Positions 43,291 to 50,537 of a stretch of DNA of 64,000 nucleotides are shown piece after piece (position 1 is the first letter of the stretch; every line of letters starts with the position of its first letter). A program made the translations under genes and the position numbers. The notes beneath the pieces are model-generated. The model was given only the letters and a program-made list of their open reading frames with translations. It searched no databases and had not been told where the DNA came from. The DNA is from Angelakisella sp. (GTDB taxonomy: Bacteria > Bacillota > Clostridia > Oscillospirales > Ruminococcaceae): positions 21,184-85,183 of the forward strand of contig JAHHSN010000005.1 of assembly GCA_020025195.1 (NCBI GenBank), given 5' to 3'.

Positions 43291-43847
43291 AGGGTAACAC
43301 CTTCCTTTTCCAGCAGGTTTCTAAGCTCTCCGCGGGCGCGGAGGAGCGACATCTTCACACGGCTTTCTCCAAAGCCGAGGCTGGCGGCAATTTCCCGGAT
43401 GGATGAGAGATACCAGTACCGCCGAATGAAAATGATGCGGCTTTCGGATGGCAGCTTCCCCAGGAAGCGGTCGAGCAGAGCGGTCAGCTCCTTCTCTTCC
43501 AGGGAGTCCTCTGCCGATTCCCCGGAGGGGAGACACTCCGAAAGCTCCGAAAGGACAAGCGGAAGCTCCCCGGCGCCGCGCTTTTGGGCGTTCTTTTTTC
43601 TCAGGCGGTCAAGGGAAAGGTTTCGGGTGATCTTTCCCAGATAGACCGCGAGACGTTCCGGACGTTCGGGCGGAATGGCGTTCCAGGCTCTTAGATAGGC
43701 GTCATTCACGCACTCCTCCGCATCCTCATGGTTCCTCAGGATGCGATAGGAAACGGCCCGGCAGTATCCACCGTACCGGCGGTCGGCTTCCGAGAGCGCT
43801 TCCTGCTTTCGCTCCCAAAAGAGCGATAAGATCCCTTCGTCGTTCAT
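43287..43847 (-). CDS. ECF-type RNA polymerase sigma factor
   Basis: 186 residues with sigma region 2 (GYCRAVSYRILRNHEDAEECVNDAYLRAWNAIPP, shown by its key NHEDAEECVNDAYL core) and region 4 (IIFIRRYWYLSSIREIAASLGFGESRVKMSLLRARGELR). Short size and missing regions 1 and 3 define an ECF factor. A promoter of ECF type at 43893-43920 suggests autoregulation. It overlaps the following anti-sigma-like gene by 4 bp. Confidence 0.9.
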   Translation of the reverse strand: MNDEGILSLFWERKQEALSEADRRYGGYCRAVSYRILRNHEDAEECVNDAYLRAWNAIPPERPERLAVYLGKITRNLSLDRLRKKNAQKRGAGELPLVLSELSECLPSGESAEDSLEEKELTALLDRFLGKLPSESRIIFIRRYWYLSSIREIAASLGFGESRVKMSLLRARGELRNLLEKEGVTL

Positions 43848-43892
43848 TTCTGTTCTCCTCTCATAATGCGGATAAAAGGCCTTTCACCCGGA

Positions 43893-43920
43893 TAGACGGA
43901 TTTGGGGAAGGATCGGTCAC
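43893..43920 (-). promoter_or_regulatory. ECF-type promoter of the sigma gene
   Basis: On the minus strand GTGACC (43915-43920), 16-bp spacer, CGTCTA (43893-43898). Element sequences and spacing resemble known ECF promoters (AAC-type -35, CGTC -10) rather than sigma-A sites. Confidence 0.5.
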
Positions 43921-44103
43921 ATTTTCCCGGGAAATATTTTCACGGAGAGGGAAAAAGAGACATGGCGCCACCACCCGGGAGTCCGGGAGGGTGTATGATA
44001 AGAATAACAGAATTTCATGAAATATTCTCCTGCGGATGTGATTTTTTGCAGGGCTTTCCTCTTTTTTGCAGCTGATAGGGTGAAAGAAAGGAGATATGGT
44101 TCG

Positions 44104-44445
44104 ATGAATAGAGAATACCTTTACGAGAGCATCGGGGAACTGGTCGATGCCCTTCTGGAACGCACCGAACAGAAAAGACCCGCCAATCGGAGGAGACCGT
44201 GGTGGCTCATGGCGGCGGCCGCGGTGCTGGTGGTGGCGCCGGTGCTGCCCATTCTGCCCTTCTCGGAGCAGCCGGTCTATGCCGCCATCTGTGAGGCGGA
44301 GTATCCCCGGATGGCCCCCAACCCCAATCTGGATCGGCCGTTCCTGTTTGTCATCACCTCTACCACGACCCATGACTGGAATACGGCGGAAATGCCTCTC
44401 TTTTCTGGTGTTGCAAGAAAGCTGCTGCCCTCCGAACTGGGTTGA
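44104..44445 (+). CDS. Short membrane protein with a serpin-like C-terminal tail (chimera or remnant)
   Basis: 113 residues. N-terminal part (about 1-50): short cytoplasmic helix MNREYLYESIGELVDALLE, a basic patch and one membrane helix (about 35-52), as in the anti-sigma-like proteins nearby. C-terminal part (about 58-108): PNLDRPFLFVITSTTT, then EMPLFSGVARKLLP, which matches the final strands of serpins. The two serpins encoded 10 kb away end LNRPFLYLVVDAENAMPLFIG and LDRPFLYLLIDREQKVPFFIG. All other serpin parts are absent, so inhibitor activity is not expected. A good AAGGAGA (44088-44094) precedes the start and a terminator follows the stop, so it may be expressed. It may be a deletion product of an anti-sigma/serpin operon. 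Confidence 0.6.
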   Translation: MNREYLYESIGELVDALLERTEQKRPANRRRPWWLMAAAAVLVVAPVLPILPFSEQPVYAAICEAEYPRMAPNPNLDRPFLFVITSTTTHDWNTAEMPLFSGVARKLLPSELG

Positions 44446-44455
44446 GCCTATTATA

Positions 44456-44490
44456 AAAAGCCCCCTTGGGTACCCGGCCGGGGCTTTTCT
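44456..44490 (+). terminator. Rho-independent terminator
   Basis: AAAAGCCCC (44456-44464) pairs with GGGGCTTTT (44480-44488), 10 bp after the stop of the serpin-tail gene. Confidence 0.75.
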
Positions 44491-44589
44491 CCTGTCAAAA
44501 CAAGGTTTTGGCGGAAATAATCTTTTTCGCTGTCGTATCCTGCGCTAAAATCGTAGTAGATAAGTGAAGACATAAAAAGGAGGGCGCCC

Positions 44590-45177
44590 ATGGAGGACGA
44601 AAAGATCATCGGGCTGTATTTTGCCCGCCGGGAGGAGGCCATCCGGGCGACCGAGGAAAAATACGGGAAGCTCTGCCGCACGCTCTGCTACCGACTACTG
44701 GGCAGCTGGGATGACGCGGAGGAATGCGTAAGCGACGCCTGCCTTGCCCTCTGGAACACCATTCCGCCCAAAAGACCGGAAAAGCTTTCGGCCTATCTCT
44801 GCCGGGTGGCCCGCAACATCGCCCTCAAAAAGCGGGAGCACGAGAGTGCCGCCAAACGCCGGCGGGAATTTGACGTCGCCCTTTCGGAGCTGGGGGATAC
44901 CTTGGCTGCACCGGGCGGGGTGGAGGAGCAGGTGGAGGAGCAGGTGGAGGCGGCGGAGACCGCCCGCCGGATCGAGCGCTTTCTCGATACCCTCACCGCC
45001 GAAAACCGGGTCATCTTCCTGCGGCGCTACTGGTTCTCGGAGAGCTGCGCCGAGATCGGGGAGCGGGTGGGACTCACCCCAAACCATGTCTCGGTGCGCC
45101 TCTCCCGGCTCCGAAAAGCCCTGAAAAAGCATCTGTACGAAAGCGAGGGAATCCTACATGACGGAAGTGCAGTTTAA
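44590..45177 (+). CDS. ECF-type RNA polymerase sigma factor
   Basis: 195 residues, sigma region 2 with LCRTLCYRLLGSWDDAEECVSDACLALWNTIPP (core WDDAEECVSDACLALW) and region 4 with RVIFLRRYWFSESCAEIGERVGLTPNHVSVRLSRLRKAL (core SCAEIGERVGLTPNHVS). It is a paralogue of the factor at 43287. The last 20 bp overlap the anti-sigma-like gene. A GGAGGG site (44579-44584) lies 5 bp before the ATG. Possible ECF-like elements (GAAA, 16 bp, CGTA) occur near 44514-44540. Confidence 0.88.
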   Translation: MEDEKIIGLYFARREEAIRATEEKYGKLCRTLCYRLLGSWDDAEECVSDACLALWNTIPPKRPEKLSAYLCRVARNIALKKREHESAAKRRREFDVALSELGDTLAAPGGVEEQVEEQVEAAETARRIERFLDTLTAENRVIFLRRYWFSESCAEIGERVGLTPNHVSVRLSRLRKALKKHLYESEGILHDGSAV

Positions 45178-45967
45178 TGAAGCGATGAACCTTCTGGAGG
45201 ACCGTTATCTCACGGAAGCCATCGAGTACAGGGCCGTCCCCAAAAAGAAAACCGCTCTCCGCGGGGGCGTGCTGGCGGCAGCCATAGCGGCGGTGGTCCT
45301 GACCGCCGCGGTGATGCTCCCAAAAGAGAAGGAGCCGGCAGTCCTTCCGCCGGAGCCTCCGGCAGCGGATCGAATTGAATTTAACGAACTCAAAGCAGAT
45401 GCAACTGGGTGTCGTCTCTATCTTCCCCCTGAAAAATATGACCGCGTCATTTGGGAGTGGCAGGATTGTCTCGAGTACCTTGGAAAGGACCCCACGCCCT
45501 CCTATGTCCCGGCGGGGCTTACGGCCTCTCCCGGCAACGGGCGGGAAACCGTTTTTCGGGAAAAGGTGACGGGGAAAATGCTCTATACCGCTGTGCACCT
45601 CGGTTATTACCATGATTTTTATGAGGATGGCTCTCCCTGTCTCAATGAGGAGGCGGGAGTTGCCGCCGTAAAAGGCGTGAGCATCAAGGTGTCGCGAGAG
45701 AAACGGTGGCTTTCCGAAACCTGCTATGACCTGAAGGACGGCGCCGAGGTCAAAACCTCGGAGATCGAGGGCCGGCCGGTTGTGCTGGGACACCGCCTCA
45801 TGCCCTATGGCCCTTATGATGAGGAGACCCATGAGCCCGCCGGGTATTACGACCTTTATCTTGCAGAATTTAAGGCGGGGGAGCTTTATTATGAGATCAT
45901 CACCGAGGGCCTCCTCCCGGAGGAAATCTGTCGGGTGACGGCCTCCATCCTCAAAGATAGTCCATAA
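45158..45967 (+). CDS. Anti-sigma-like membrane protein
   Basis: 269 residues: N-terminal MTEVQFNEAMNLLEDRYLTEA (cytoplasmic), one helix (about 37-55), then about 215 residues outside, ending SILKDSP. The outer part is beta-rich and unassigned. It overlaps the sigma gene by 20 bp and probably binds that factor. The LLEDRYLTEA stretch parallels DIKDDYIAEA and NIRTEYIEEA in the two other anti-sigma-like proteins, which suggests a shared sigma-binding motif. Confidence 0.68.
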   Translation: MTEVQFNEAMNLLEDRYLTEAIEYRAVPKKKTALRGGVLAAAIAAVVLTAAVMLPKEKEPAVLPPEPPAADRIEFNELKADATGCRLYLPPEKYDRVIWEWQDCLEYLGKDPTPSYVPAGLTASPGNGRETVFREKVTGKMLYTAVHLGYYHDFYEDGSPCLNEEAGVAAVKGVSIKVSREKRWLSETCYDLKDGAEVKTSEIEGRPVVLGHRLMPYGPYDEETHEPAGYYDLYLAEFKAGELYYEIITEGLLPEEICRVTASILKDSP

Positions 45968-45982
45968 TACAGAATAAAAAAG

Positions 45983-46034
45983 AAAGCCCCTCGGGATATC
46001 GGCTTTATTGCCGTCCGGGTGGGGCTTTTTCTTT
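45983..46034. terminator. Bidirectional terminator
   Basis: AAAGCCCC (45983-45990) pairs with GGGGCTTT (46021-46028), followed by TTCTTTTTATT. An internal part (GGGATATCGG region) is also partly self-complementary. It lies between the anti-sigma gene and the convergent carrier-protein gene. Confidence 0.7.
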
Positions 46035-46277
46035 TTATTCGGCGTCCAGAATCGCCTTGTGCAGGTGCGCCGCCGTGGAGAAGGTCTCCCGCGGGAGACG
46101 GCTGGGGTAAAGGGTGACGCCCCATTCATCCTCCAGCCGATCCAGCAGCTCCACAAGGGCGAAGGAATCGAGCAGCCCGCTCGCGAGAAGCTCGGTCTCC
46201 GGGGTAAGCGCCCGCTCCTCGGTGATGACTTCTCCGAGAAGGACAAGCAGGTGCTCCATATCGTGCAGATCATTCAT
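46035..46277 (-). CDS. Acyl/D-alanyl carrier protein (DltC-like)
   Basis: 80 residues with the carrier-protein motif LLASGLLDSFALVELLDRLEDEWG: the Ser of DS is the 4'-phosphopantetheine attachment site. The adjacent gene encodes an adenylating ligase that would load it. Start at 46277 (MNDLHDM) was chosen because it lies just inside the ligase gene and has an AAAGGAG site. Carrier of D-alanine or another amino acid. Confidence 0.78.
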   Translation of the reverse strand: MNDLHDMEHLLVLLGEVITEERALTPETELLASGLLDSFALVELLDRLEDEWGVTLYPSRLPRETFSTAAHLHKAILDAE

Positions 46278-47736
46278 GAGGGTCCATCTCCTTTCGGCGG
46301 GTGGACAGCGCCCGAAGCGCCGCGCGGTCCCGTTTTCCATTGGGGGTGAGGGGCATCCCGGGAAGCAAAATGATGCGGTTCGGGATCATGTAGTCGGGGA
46401 GAAGCCCCCGCAGGGTTTCCCGGATTTCCGGGAGCCGGCTGCTTTCGCAGGGGGCGAGAAACGCGGTGAGAACGCCTTCCTTGGTCAGGAGAAGCTCCCG
46501 CTCGGTGACGCCTTCGATCGTTTCCAGAGCCCGTAGGATTTCCGCCTCCTCGATGCGGTGACCGTGGAATTTAAGCTGTCCGTCCCGCCGCCCGGAAAAA
46601 TAAAGGAGCCCGTCCCGGACCACACCGTAGTCTCCGGTTCGGTAGGCGGGCCGCCCCTCATAGCGGCAGTACCCGCCGGGAAGCCCGTCCTGATACCCCA
46701 GCCCGATCTGCTCTCCGGTGAGAAGAAGCTCTCCCACCGTGCCGTCGGGCAGAGGCCGAAGGGTTTCATCCACCACCAGAATATTTCCGCCGGCGTCCGC
46801 GCGGCCGATGGGAAGCACCGTCTCCCGGTCTGCCATGCCGTCAGTGATTTCCAGAGAGGTAATGGCGACGGTCGCCTCGGTGGGGCCGTAGCTGTTGATG
46901 ACGGCGGCACCGGGAAAGCGGGAGCGGAGCTTTTTGACAAGCCTTGGGGGCAGCGCCTCCCCGCAGAAGAAAAACTGCCGGAGGGCGGGGAGCAGCGCGG
47001 CGTTAAAGTCGGGGTCAACCAGAAGAAGTCCCGCGGTGGAGGGCGTCGCGACAAAGCACTCCGCGCCCGAGGAGCGGAGCCGGTCAAACAGGAGCGGGAA
47101 GTCGGTAAAAAGGGTGGGGCTTAGCTCAAAGACCCGGCCGCCGGAGGCCATCGCGCCGTAGAGCGGCAGCACCGACAGGTCAAAGGAATAGGGCGATGTC
47201 CCCAAGAGAACAGGCGCTTCGCCGGGCAGCTGAGGCAGCAGCCAGCGGAGAAACGCGGAGAGGTTCCCCCGGGAGAGGATGACGCCCTTGGGGCGCCCGG
47301 TACTGCCGGAGGTATAGAGGATGTAAAGCGGGGCGGAGTCGGGGATGTCCCGCTCCGTAAATGTACTTCCACCCGTCAGGAGGGGCAGGGGGTCCTCCGC
47401 GGGAAAGGAGCCGGTGCTGTTTCCCAGAAGGAGAAAGGGCCGCGCCTCTCTCAGGATCGCTTCCGCCCGGGAGGCGGGAGAGCGGGGATCGAGGGGAAGG
47501 TAGGGCACGCCCAGACGGATGGCCGCGATCATCGCGGCGGGGACCCAGGCGGCTTTTTCGGCAAAGAGCGCCAGCGGCGCCCCCTTTATGCCGGGGAAGC
47601 GTTCCGCCAGATGGGAAGCCATCGAACCGGAGGCCTCCCAAAGCGCCCCATAGGTGAGCGTGTCGGTGCCGTTTTCCCAGAAAAGGCGCTGTGGCTCCCG
47701 CTTCGCTGTTTCTTTTAGCTGTTCCAGTAGCTTCAT
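46270..47736 (-). CDS. Amino-acid adenylating ligase (DltA-like)
   Basis: 488 residues of the AMP-binding superfamily. Adenylation motifs in order: LYILYTSGSTGRPKGVILSRG (represented by TSGSTGRPKG), NSYGPTEATVAIT, YRTGDYG, and the C-terminal NGKRDRAAL with the catalytic Lys. Length and order fit DltA, which loads D-alanine onto the carrier protein made by the next gene (8-bp overlap). The DltB and DltD proteins needed for wall teichoic D-alanylation are not in this window, and a VanW gene precedes it, so another amino acid or target is possible. Confidence 0.8.
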   Translation of the reverse strand: MKLLEQLKETAKREPQRLFWENGTDTLTYGALWEASGSMASHLAERFPGIKGAPLALFAEKAAWVPAAMIAAIRLGVPYLPLDPRSPASRAEAILREARPFLLLGNSTGSFPAEDPLPLLTGGSTFTERDIPDSAPLYILYTSGSTGRPKGVILSRGNLSAFLRWLLPQLPGEAPVLLGTSPYSFDLSVLPLYGAMASGGRVFELSPTLFTDFPLLFDRLRSSGAECFVATPSTAGLLLVDPDFNAALLPALRQFFFCGEALPPRLVKKLRSRFPGAAVINSYGPTEATVAITSLEITDGMADRETVLPIGRADAGGNILVVDETLRPLPDGTVGELLLTGEQIGLGYQDGLPGGYCRYEGRPAYRTGDYGVVRDGLLYFSGRRDGQLKFHGHRIEEAEILRALETIEGVTERELLLTKEGVLTAFLAPCESSRLPEIRETLRGLLPDYMIPNRIILLPGMPLTPNGKRDRAALRALSTRRKEMDPHE

Positions 47737-47753
47737 ACTATCGTCCTTTTTTC

Positions 47754-48599
47754 TCAGCCGGACACCGTGGTCTCCTCCCGCAGTTCCTCTTGGGGGATGA
47801 GCGCCGGGTCATAGAGCACCCGGGAGTGATTTTTGAGAATCAGCTTTTCCGAGAGCAGCTCGCCGTCGGAACGCCGGATGACCTTCTGCCAGATCTCACT
47901 GTTTCGGTAATAGCCGTCGCCCTCCCGGCTGAAGTGGTGATCCCGCTCCTCGATGCGCCAGCGGCAGGGGAGGTCACGGGAGCAGCGCAGCTCCCCGCAG
48001 AGCTCCTCGTCTTCGACCCAGACGAGGAGCTGAAAGGTCTCCTCGGTGTCGTTGCGAAAGCGGTAATCCACATTGTTATAGAAGATGGACGTCCCCGTTC
48101 CGAAGGGGACCCGCCGTCCGGCGTCGGGGAAAAGCTGGTCGGTATGGTGATGCAGCTCCGTGGTGGTGAGGGGACTCTGCAGCTCCATCCAGTGGATGAG
48201 ATTGGCCAGCTGGCAGAGCCCGCCGCCGACATCCTGCCCGGTGCGCCCGTTCAGGAGAACGAGCCCCGGAAGATACCCCTTTTGGGCGGTGGGACGTCCC
48301 ACCAGACGCCAGAAGGAGAAGGTTTCGCCGGGGGCGATGAGGAGACCGTTGAGATGGGCTGCCGCAAGGCGCAGGTTCTGAGCCTTGTTTTGCTGGAGCT
48401 TCATATCCACGCCGAGCAGATTCCGGAGCAGGACGGAGCGGTGGCTCCGCACGACATAGGGAAGCGGTTCCTCCGAGCGGCGCTCTGCAAAGCGCTCCCG
48501 GCTGATAAAATCCCGCAGACGGCGAAGCGTCCATTCCTTTCTCAGGGAGATCTGGTAGCAGACAGGGCCGTATTCACAGAATAGCTTTCTTCTGCCCAT
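47754..48599 (-). CDS. VanW-family protein
   Basis: 281 residues. The VanW domain is shown by GETFSFWRLVGRPTAQKGYLPGLVLLNGRTGQDVGGGLCQLANLIHWMEL (represented by GRTGQDVGGGLCQLANLIHW) and FGTGTSIFYNNVDYRFRN. The domain also occurs in glycopeptide-resistance clusters, and its biochemistry is unsolved; a cell-envelope role is usual. The start is the Met before GRRKLF (AAGGAGG site); an open frame extends further without one. It leads the VanW/ligase/carrier unit, with 17 bp before the next gene. Confidence 0.8.
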   Translation of the reverse strand: MGRRKLFCEYGPVCYQISLRKEWTLRRLRDFISRERFAERRSEEPLPYVVRSHRSVLLRNLLGVDMKLQQNKAQNLRLAAAHLNGLLIAPGETFSFWRLVGRPTAQKGYLPGLVLLNGRTGQDVGGGLCQLANLIHWMELQSPLTTTELHHHTDQLFPDAGRRVPFGTGTSIFYNNVDYRFRNDTEETFQLLVWVEDEELCGELRCSRDLPCRWRIEERDHHFSREGDGYYRNSEIWQKVIRRSDGELLSEKLILKNHSRVLYDPALIPQEELREETTVSG

Positions 48600-48628
48600 A
48601 GAGATTCCTCCTTCTTTTTTCTCCTTCC

Positions 48629-48657
48629 ATTTTATCTCAATTCTTTTCTTTATGCAA
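48629..48657 (-). promoter_or_regulatory. Promoter of the VanW operon
   Basis: On the minus strand TTGCAT (48652-48657), 17-bp spacer, TAAAAT (48629-48634), about 30 bp before the VanW start at 48599. The intervening leader contains a GAAGGAGG ribosome site. Confidence 0.65.
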
Positions 48658-48701
48658 GAAAAATGTAACAAGGAGGAAGAAAGAGGGAATTAAAGGGACG
48701 G

Positions 48702-50537
48702 TTAGTCCGCTCCTTTTTCAAACTGGGAATTATAAAGCTCCGCATAGGCGCCGCCCGCCGCCAGAAGCTCCTGGTGGGTGCCTTTTTCGATAATGTCGCC
48801 GTTTTTCACCACCAGAATAAGGTCAGCGTCCCGGATGGTGGAGAGACGGTGTGCAATCACAAAGGCGGTGCGTCCCTTCATGAGGGCTGCCATTGCGGTT
48901 TGGATGAGCCTTTCGGTTCGGGTATCCACCGAGCTGGTGGCCTCATCCAGAATCAGGATGCGATTGTCGGCGAGGATGGCACGTGCAATGGTGAGGAGCT
49001 GCCGCTCCCCTTCGGAGATGTTGGAGGCGTCCTCGGTGAGCTGCATCTGGTAGCCGCCGGGCAGGGTGTGGATGAAGTGGTCCGCGCCTGCTACGCGTGC
49101 GGCCTCATAGACCTCCTCGTCGGTCGCGTCAAGCCGTCCGTAGCGGATATTTTCAAGGATGCTGCCCTCAAAGAGCCAGGTATCCTGAAGCACCATGCCG
49201 AAGGCCTCTCGGAGTTCCCTGCGGTCAAATTCCCGGAGGTCGTGTCCGTCGATGAGAATGGAGCCGTCATTCACGTCATAGAAGCGCATGAGGAGCTTGA
49301 CCATGGTGGTCTTGCCCGCACCGGTGGGACCGACGATGGCGACCATCTGTCCCGGCTTTATCTCGGCGGAAAAATCCCGGATGACGATTTTATCGGGCTG
49401 ATAGCCGAAGCGCACATGGCGAAATTCTACCGCGCCCTTGATTTCCACCGGATGGTAGGGGCTCTCGGTGGGCGCTTCTTCCGGTTCATCCAAAAACTCA
49501 AAGACCCGCTCGGCGGCGGCTGCCATGGACTGGAGCATATTGGAGACCTGCGCCAGCTGAGAAATGGGTTGGGTGAACTGCTTGACATACTGAATGAACG
49601 CCTGAATGTCACCGACGGTAATGGCGCCTGCCGCGGCGAGCATACTGCCGGAGACCGCCACCGCCACATAGCCGAGGTTGCCGATAAAGCCCATGATGGG
49701 TTGGAGAAGCCCGGAGAGGAAATGGGAGCGCCACGCGGTGCGGTAGAGCGCTTCGTTGGTTTCGGAAAACTCCCGGAGCGACTCCTCCTCCCGGTTGAAG
49801 GCGCGGATGACATTGTGTCCCGAATAGACCTCCTCCACCTGACCGTTGAGCTTGCCGAGATAGGCCTGCTGGCCTGTAAAATACTTCTGGCTGTGCTTCA
49901 CCACCACTTTGATGAGCAGTACCGAAAGGGGAACCACCACAAAGACGATGAGAGACATGAGGGGGCTTATGGTCAGCATCATGATGAGGATGCCGAGCAC
50001 CGTTGTGATCGAGATAACGAGTTGTGCCACACTCTGGGCGAGACTCTGCCCCAGCGTATCGACGTCATTGGTGATGCGGGAAAGCACCTCTCCCACCGTC
50101 TTGGATTCAAAGTAGCCGAGCGGCAGGCGGTTGATCTTTCGGGAGATGTCCTGACGCATCCGGTAGGCGGTCTTCTGCGCGACGCCGCTCATGAACCAGC
50201 CCTGCATAAAGGAGAGCAGGGAGGCCAGGGCATAGACGCCGAGAAGAAGGAGAAGGATCTTCCCTAAGAGGGGAAAGTCGATGCCGCCGGTCCCCTGAAG
50301 CTTTGCCGCCAGCCCGTTAAACAGGGTGGTGGTGGCGGAACCGAGGATGCGGGGCCCCAGAATGCTGAATACAGTGGAGCCGATGGCAAAAAGAAAAACG
50401 AAAACGAGGAGAACATGATAGCGTCCCAGATAGCGGAACAGGCGCCCGATAGTGCCCTTAAAGTCCTTGGCTTTTTCGCCGGGCATTATGCCTTTCCGAT
50501 GCGGGGGACGGCGTGGACCTTGCAAGACCTGACTCAT
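48702..50537 (-). CDS. ABC exporter half, canonical ATPase site (heterodimer subunit)
   Basis: 611 residues: six-helix transmembrane domain (about 25-330) and C-terminal ATPase domain. Walker A GPTGAGKTTMVKLLMRF, Walker B LILDEATSSVD with the catalytic Glu and H-loop IAHRLSTI are normal. Its signature motif, however, is NISEGERQLL instead of LSGGQ. The partner (next entry) has the reverse pattern, a normal signature with a weakened Walker B, so the two form one competent and one degenerate ATP site, as in LmrCD/TM287-288 type exporters. Overlaps the partner gene by 4 bp. Confidence 0.88.
   Translation of the reverse strand: MSQVLQGPRRPPHRKGIMPGEKAKDFKGTIGRLFRYLGRYHVLLVFVFLFAIGSTVFSILGPRILGSATTTLFNGLAAKLQGTGGIDFPLLGKILLLLLGVYALASLLSFMQGWFMSGVAQKTAYRMRQDISRKINRLPLGYFESKTVGEVLSRITNDVDTLGQSLAQSVAQLVISITTVLGILIMMLTISPLMSLIVFVVVPLSVLLIKVVVKHSQKYFTGQQAYLGKLNGQVEEVYSGHNVIRAFNREEESLREFSETNEALYRTAWRSHFLSGLLQPIMGFIGNLGYVAVAVSGSMLAAAGAITVGDIQAFIQYVKQFTQPISQLAQVSNMLQSMAAAAERVFEFLDEPEEAPTESPYHPVEIKGAVEFRHVRFGYQPDKIVIRDFSAEIKPGQMVAIVGPTGAGKTTMVKLLMRFYDVNDGSILIDGHDLREFDRRELREAFGMVLQDTWLFEGSILENIRYGRLDATDEEVYEAARVAGADHFIHTLPGGYQMQLTEDASNISEGERQLLTIARAILADNRILILDEATSSVDTRTERLIQTAMAALMKGRTAFVIAHRLSTIRDADLILVVKNGDIIEKGTHQELLAAGGAYAELYNSQFEKGAD

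Noticed and set aside
48774..50267. Plus-strand open frame opposite the ABC exporter gene
   Set aside because: Gly/His/Asp-rich shadow sequence without motif or start signal.
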